DNA of 7,655 bases from JBDGSM01 sp042217615 (GTDB lineage: Archaea; Nanohalarchaeota; Nanosalinia; Nanosalinales; Nanosalinaceae), in contig JBDGSI010000023.1 of the NCBI GenBank assembly GCA_042217615.1, positions 1 through 7,655 of the forward strand. Reading direction: 5' to 3'. The translations under genes and the position numbers were made by a program. A model generated the notes under the pieces. That model worked only from the letters and a program-made list of their open reading frames with translations, searched no databases and was not told where the DNA came from. Positions 4,789-7,655 of the stretch are shown one piece after another (position 1 is the first letter of the stretch; every line of letters starts with the position of its first letter).

Positions 4789-6867
4789 ATGGTTGATAGA
4801 GAACGAGTCACTGTTACCTCAGCTCTTCCCTACATTCACGGAGTACCGCATCTAGGAAATATTGTCGGAAGCATTTTGCCGGCAGATATTTTCCACAGAT
4901 ACCTGGATGTTAAAGGAGTTGAAAACATTTTTATCTGCGGAAGCGATGTCCACGGCACCCCTTCAGAGCTTGAGGCCTTAGAACAAGGCAGAGACGTTGA
5001 AGAGTTTGCTATGGAGCAGGATGAGAAAATCAGGAATGTTTTAGAAGGCCTTGAAATGGATTTCAGTTTCTGGGGGCATACTGACTCAGGTTACAACCGG
5101 GAGCAGACCCATGAAATGTTTGAAGAGCTTTACGTCAACGGCTATATCTCTGAGAAGAAGCAGAAGCTTCCTTACTGCGTAAATGATAAAAGATTTCTTC
5201 CTGACCGGTACATCGAGGGAGAATGTCCTAACTGCGGCGGTTTAGCCCGGGGCGACCAGTGCGATGAATGCGGGAAGCTTGTGGAGCCTGAGGAAGTAGT
5301 TGAGCCAGAATGCCAGATCTGCGGCGGAAACAATATCGAGTTCAGAAAGACCACCCATCTCTACCTGGATCTTCCGCAGTTCAAAGAAGAGCTTAAAGAA
5401 TGGATTGAAAACGCAGAGCCTCAACCAGTACCGGATTCCATAATCAAAGAAGTAGAAAACGCTATAGACGAGACAGAGCCACGCTGCATCACCAGAGACA
5501 TTGACTGGGGATTCAACATTCCCGTAGACCAGGTAAACCAGAGGATAGAGGATGAAGGCCTTGACGTAGAGAAAATAGATGCTGAGAGGTACGAAGACAA
5601 GGTTTTATACGTCTGGTTTGACGCTCCGATCGGTTACATAGGATTTACCAGAGAATACTTTGCCAAACAGGGAAACGAGGAGGAATGGAAGAAGTACTGG
5701 ACTGACAGCGACGTCCACTACTCCATGGGTAAAGACAACACTATTTTCCACACCGTTATCTGGCCAAGCATGTTAAAAGGCGCCTCAACAGAGGAAATAC
5801 AGTACGAAATGCCGCATTACGAGTTCATACAGCAGTACCTGCTTGCAGAAGACACACAGTTCTCCAAAAGCCGGGGAACAGGCCTTTCAACAGAAGACGC
5901 ACTGGACATGTACCCTGCCGACTACTGGAGATTCTACCTTGCACGTAAAATACCGAAAGACCAGGACACCAAATTCTCCTGGAAAGACTTTGAAACAGAG
6001 ATCAACAACGTCCTAAACGATACAGTCGGCAACTTCGTAAACAGGACACTGGCACTGGCAGAACAATGGTTCAACAACCAGGCACCGGCCGCAGAACTCA
6101 AGGAAAAAGACAGAGAAACAGTAGAAGAAGCAGAAAACATTATAGAAGACTACAGCAAGGCCTTCGAAAACCACGAAATCAAAAAAGCCCTGGAAAAAGC
6201 CCTTGAACTAGCAAGACTCGGCGACAAATACCTGTCAGAAGAAGAACCCTGGAACAACGAAGAAAGAAGAGAAGAAGTACTTAACACCGCACTCCAGATA
6301 GTAAGAGGCCTCGGAATCACACTGTACCCCTTCACCCCTGAAGCCTCAAAAAAGATAGGAGAAATGCTGGACACAGACCTCCACACAGGAGAAGGCGTAA
6401 ACGAACTTGTAGACCCTCTAGTCGGAGGCCTACCACCAAGACACGAGTTAGGGGAACGCGAAAAACTGTTCGAAAAAATAGATGTCGAAGAAAAAAGAAA
6501 CCAAGAAGAAAGTGAAGACACTGCAGAACACAGCTTCAACGAAGACACAGTCAGCTTCGAAGACTTCACAGACATGGACATCAGGACCGGAGAAATCCAG
6601 GAAGTCGAAGAACACCCAAACGCCGACAAACTCTACAAGGTCAAAGTGGATGTCGGTGAGGCAGTGCTTCAGACATGCGCAGGCCTTAGAAACCACTACA
6701 CAAAAGAAGAGCTTGAAGGCAAAAACGTAGTAGTCCTGGTTAACCTGGAACCGACAGAGCTGCGTGGCGAAAAAAGCGAATGCATGATGCTGGCCGCAGA
6801 AGACAACGAAACAGTCGCCCTACTCAGGCCTGAAGAAGAAGTAGAGAAAGGAAGCGAAGTTCTCTAA
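4789..6867 (+). CDS. metG: Methionyl-tRNA synthetase with fused C-terminal tRNA-binding OB-fold
   Basis: This class I synthetase charges tRNA-Met in the cytoplasm. At 692 residues it is full length. ALPYIHGVPHLGN (12-24) holds the HIGH motif in the HLGN form known from archaeal and eukaryotic enzymes. The zinc insertion has C146/C149 and C158/C161, plus C175/C178, which suggests a second, incomplete-looking knuckle, perhaps completed by C130. VLYVWFDAPIGYIGF (272-286) and SMGKDNTIFHTVIWPSML (312-329) are core active-site segments. FSKSR (358-362) is the KMSKS loop, preceded by Q357 where a Lys is usual. An alpha-helical anticodon-binding domain covers about 375-560. A Glu-rich linker (about 561-585) leads to a Trbp111/Arc1p-like OB-fold (586-692) with DIRTGEI, HPNADKL, AGLRNHY and LRGEKSECMMLAA. 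The protein is rich in Asp/Glu, fitting a salt-in lifestyle. It is a single-gene unit whose stop overlaps that of the convergent gene. Confidence 0.97.
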   Translation: MVDRERVTVTSALPYIHGVPHLGNIVGSILPADIFHRYLDVKGVENIFICGSDVHGTPSELEALEQGRDVEEFAMEQDEKIRNVLEGLEMDFSFWGHTDSGYNREQTHEMFEELYVNGYISEKKQKLPYCVNDKRFLPDRYIEGECPNCGGLARGDQCDECGKLVEPEEVVEPECQICGGNNIEFRKTTHLYLDLPQFKEELKEWIENAEPQPVPDSIIKEVENAIDETEPRCITRDIDWGFNIPVDQVNQRIEDEGLDVEKIDAERYEDKVLYVWFDAPIGYIGFTREYFAKQGNEEEWKKYWTDSDVHYSMGKDNTIFHTVIWPSMLKGASTEEIQYEMPHYEFIQQYLLAEDTQFSKSRGTGLSTEDALDMYPADYWRFYLARKIPKDQDTKFSWKDFETEINNVLNDTVGNFVNRTLALAEQWFNNQAPAAELKEKDRETVEEAENIIEDYSKAFENHEIKKALEKALELARLGDKYLSEEEPWNNEERREEVLNTALQIVRGLGITLYPFTPEASKKIGEMLDTDLHTGEGVNELVDPLVGGLPPRHELGEREKLFEKIDVEEKRNQEESEDTAEHSFNEDTVSFEDFTDMDIRTGEIQEVEEHPNADKLYKVKVDVGEAVLQTCAGLRNHYTKEELEGKNVVVLVNLEPTELRGEKSECMMLAAEDNETVALLRPEEEVEKGSEVL

Positions 6868-7334
6868 GATATAATAGCCGCGTCTTCGCCGGCTTTGATC
6901 ATTTCTTCATCGGCTTCAGGCGTCCAGGATTCCGTATATGTTTTATCTTCGACAGAATACCGCCTGTCTATTTCAAAGCCTACTTCTGCAGCTCTCTTTG
7001 CATCGAAATCGTCTCTTGATAAGATCTCGTGAACTCTGCTGGCTACTTTTTCTTCAGTTTGTTTATCAAGGTCCATTGAGCCCTCATCGAGGTATAAACG
7101 GGATAACTGTACAAAGGCAAGTGTATCGACTTCGGACTCTATCGTACACGTACTGTTCACACCGGTATTTTGCTGGAGGTAGTCCTGCGACTCAAAGATA
7201 TAGTCCTCAAAGGAATCAGGGTTAGTGTAAACTGCCTCCTCGTAGGAATCCAGGACAGTCTCAGGATCACGATCAGCAACGCGGTTAGCATTAAGAGACC
7301 TCTCACCTTTGACCTCGTTCTCAACAAATCCCAT
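6864..7334 (-). CDS. Hypothetical acidic protein, second gene of a coupled pair
   Basis: I do not recognise this 156-residue protein. It is very acidic: by my count about 39 Asp/Glu against about 15 Lys/Arg. It has no signal peptide or membrane segment, so it is probably cytoplasmic. It appears mostly helical, for example DPETVLDSYEEAVY (23-36), TEEKVASRVHEILS and DAKRAAEVGFEIDRRY, with a single Cys near residue 63. The ATG at 7334 directly follows the TAG of the 45-residue ORF (TAGATG), and AAGGTG lies six bases upstream, so coupled re-initiation is likely. Both ORFs are in the same frame, so a 202-codon fusion by TAG read-through is a less likely alternative. Its TAG overlaps the TAA of metG within CTAA. 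Codon use looks like its neighbours, but the gene contains no AGGCCT site. Confidence 0.7.
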   Translation of the reverse strand: MGFVENEVKGERSLNANRVADRDPETVLDSYEEAVYTNPDSFEDYIFESQDYLQQNTGVNSTCTIESEVDTLAFVQLSRLYLDEGSMDLDKQTEEKVASRVHEILSRDDFDAKRAAEVGFEIDRRYSVEDKTYTESWTPEADEEMIKAGEDAAIIS

Positions 7335-7472
7335 CTAAGCCACCTTGGCAACACTGCCAGTTGAAATCTCAATACTCTGAAGCTCCACCTCACCAAAAGG
7401 AACCTCAGACCTTAAATCTTCAAGGTTTTCCTCCACAATCGACTCATACCCTACCTGACAGACCCCACTCAT
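7335..7472 (-). CDS. Small 45-residue protein, first gene of the coupled pair
   Basis: The minus-strand ATG at 7472 opens a 45-codon frame ending in TAG at 7335-7337. The peptide begins MSGVCQVGYESIVEENLEDL and continues with a beta-prone VELQSIEISTGSVAKV segment near its end. It is acidic, has one Cys (C5), and resembles no family I know. Support comes from its start: a strong BRE/TATA element lies at the spacing for a leaderless mRNA, and the ATG sits in an inverted repeat. Its end abuts the next gene's ATG. The size and autoregulation-like promoter recall small regulator or antitoxin genes that precede a larger partner, but no DNA-binding motif is visible, so that idea is weak. It could also be the N-terminal part of a read-through protein. 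Confidence 0.55.
   Translation of the reverse strand: MSGVCQVGYESIVEENLEDLRSEVPFGEVELQSIEISTGSVAKVA
7341..7346 (-). promoter_or_regulatory. Shine-Dalgarno for the acidic hypothetical protein
   Basis: On the minus strand AAGGTG ends six bases before the ATG at 7334, within the last codons of the 45-residue ORF. It supports a true start at 7334 and therefore supports reading the TAG at 7335-7337 as a stop. Confidence 0.6.
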
Positions 7473-7500
7473 ATGTTGTTATTACTCAGCAACAACATAT
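7471..7500. repeat. 10-bp perfect inverted repeat between TATA box and start codon (operator-like)
   Basis: ATATGTTGTT (7471-7480) and AACAACATAT (7491-7500) are perfect inverted copies with a 10-bp spacer. On the minus strand the upstream arm overlaps the TATA box and the downstream arm contains the first bases of the start codon region. Arm centres are about 20 bp apart, two DNA turns, as expected for a dimeric repressor on one face. Binding would block TBP and polymerase. Confidence 0.6.
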
Positions 7501-7511
7501 AAACCTTTCGG
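7496..7511 (-). promoter_or_regulatory. BRE/TATA promoter of the 45-residue ORF and acidic protein operon
   Basis: On the minus strand CCGAAAGG (BRE-like) is followed directly by TTTATATG, centred about 28 bases upstream of the ATG at 7472. This is the most canonical archaeal promoter in the window and predicts a leaderless mRNA. The TATA part overlaps one arm of the inverted repeat. Confidence 0.7.
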
Positions 7512-7585
7512 TGTGGGTTCAGTAGTTGAAATTTTAAAGAAATAAATTTAGTAGTCCACCGTCCACCAGTTTTTATGCGGGATTG

Positions 7586-7615
7586 AGCAAATCTTTGGAT
7601 TAAATTAGATTTGCT
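7586..7615. repeat. 9-bp perfect inverted repeat at the right edge
   Basis: AGCAAATCT (7586-7594) and AGATTTGCT (7607-7615) are perfect inverted copies around a 12-base loop. It overlaps the stop of the putative minus-strand gene ending at 7605, so it may act as a 3'-end hairpin. No T-run follows directly on the minus strand, so it is not a classical intrinsic terminator. Confidence 0.4.
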
Positions 7616-7655
7616 GGTTCATTTGACTTGGTTGGCTGTCTTCATCAACTACCAC
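7605..7655 (-). CDS. Possible 3' end of a further minus-strand gene (partial)
   Basis: Entering from the right edge, one minus frame reads 16 codons (VVVDEDSQPSQMNQQI) to a TAA at 7605-7607, while the other two minus frames stop within the first few codons. The tail is hydrophilic and acidic, as expected for a C-terminus here. With only 16 codons this cannot be separated from chance, and no family can be named. The stretch between it and the BRE at 7511 holds a tandem GTCCACC duplication (7554-7567) and AT-rich sequence, but no gene I can support. Confidence 0.3.
   Translation of the reverse strand: MVVDEDSQPSQMNQQI

Larger units (their letters stand above)
612..6831. repeat. Dispersed over-represented palindrome AGGCCT (23 copies)
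   Basis: AGGCCT starts at 612, 1555, 1688, 2540, 2661, 3151, 3383, 3408, 3610, 3704, 3913, 4105, 4233, 4757, 4973, 5046, 5556, 5880, 6158, 6306, 6426, 6681 and 6826. Chance predicts about two in 7.6 kb. Copies occur in genes on both strands, in all three frames of metG (encoding Gly-Leu, Glu-Ala-Leu or Lys-Ala-Phe, and Arg-Pro), and between genes, so codon choice alone does not explain them. Confidence 0.85.

Noticed and set aside
6150..6629. 159-codon minus-strand open frame within metG
   Set aside because: It is Ser-rich and antisense to well-conserved synthetase sequence, a shadow of GAA/GAG-rich codons.
7471..7500. Inverted repeat as an intrinsic terminator or mRNA hairpin
   Set aside because: The expected transcription start lies near 7474, so the upstream arm would not be transcribed, and no T-run follows; a DNA operator fits better.
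7574..7585. Plus-strand ATG after a T-run as a gene start
   Set aside because: The frame reads ATG CGG GAT TGA and stops after three codons.
1..7655. tRNA, rRNA, CRISPR array, insertion sequence or riboswitch
   Set aside because: No cloverleaf, regularly spaced repeats, transposase motifs or known riboswitch core could be found by reading both strands.

Overview
The window reads as archaeal and most resembles a small-genome, salt-adapted DPANN archaeon. A nanohaloarchaeon is the best guess, but this is an inference from style and not a taxonomic placement. The signs are: an archaeal/eukaryotic-type methionyl-tRNA synthetase (HLGN signature, cysteine-pair zinc insertion, fused C-terminal OB-fold); BRE/TATA promoters placed for leaderless mRNAs; Shine-Dalgarno motifs at genes inside operons; strongly acidic proteins; and secreted proteins full of N-x-S/T sequons. 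GC content is moderate.

Layout. Positions 1-3315 (minus) hold two translationally coupled genes for surface proteins. The first (1564-3315) is a membrane-anchored, cysteine-free protein with four Trp-centred beta-sandwich repeats. The second (1567 down to the window edge, 3' end missing) is a secreted, cysteine-rich, sequon-rich beta-sandwich protein that begins at a TTG overlapping the first gene's stop. A divergent promoter region (3316-3404) leads to a plus-strand HAD-IIA (NagD-like) phosphatase (3405-4187). Convergent with it, and overlapping its stop codon, is a minus-strand gene (4184-4672) for the PYR domain of a thiamine-diphosphate enzyme, broken by one in-frame TAG. Another divergent promoter region leads to plus-strand metG (4789-6867). 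Convergent with metG, again with overlapping stops, is a minus-strand pair: a 45-residue ORF (7335-7472) and an unrecognised acidic 156-residue protein (6864-7334). They share a BRE/TATA promoter that overlaps a perfect 10-bp inverted repeat. The last 50 bases may be the 3' end of another minus-strand gene.

How the genes relate. Only the two surface proteins, and the small-ORF/acidic-protein pair, look like operons. The HAD enzyme, metG and the broken ThDP gene are single transcription units with unrelated roles.

The most unusual features are these: the palindrome AGGCCT occurs 23 times (about two expected by chance); two reading frames continue in frame across a TAG; and two start codons lie in an arm of a 10-bp inverted repeat with a 10-11 bp spacer. 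No tRNA, rRNA, CRISPR array, insertion sequence or riboswitch was recognised.
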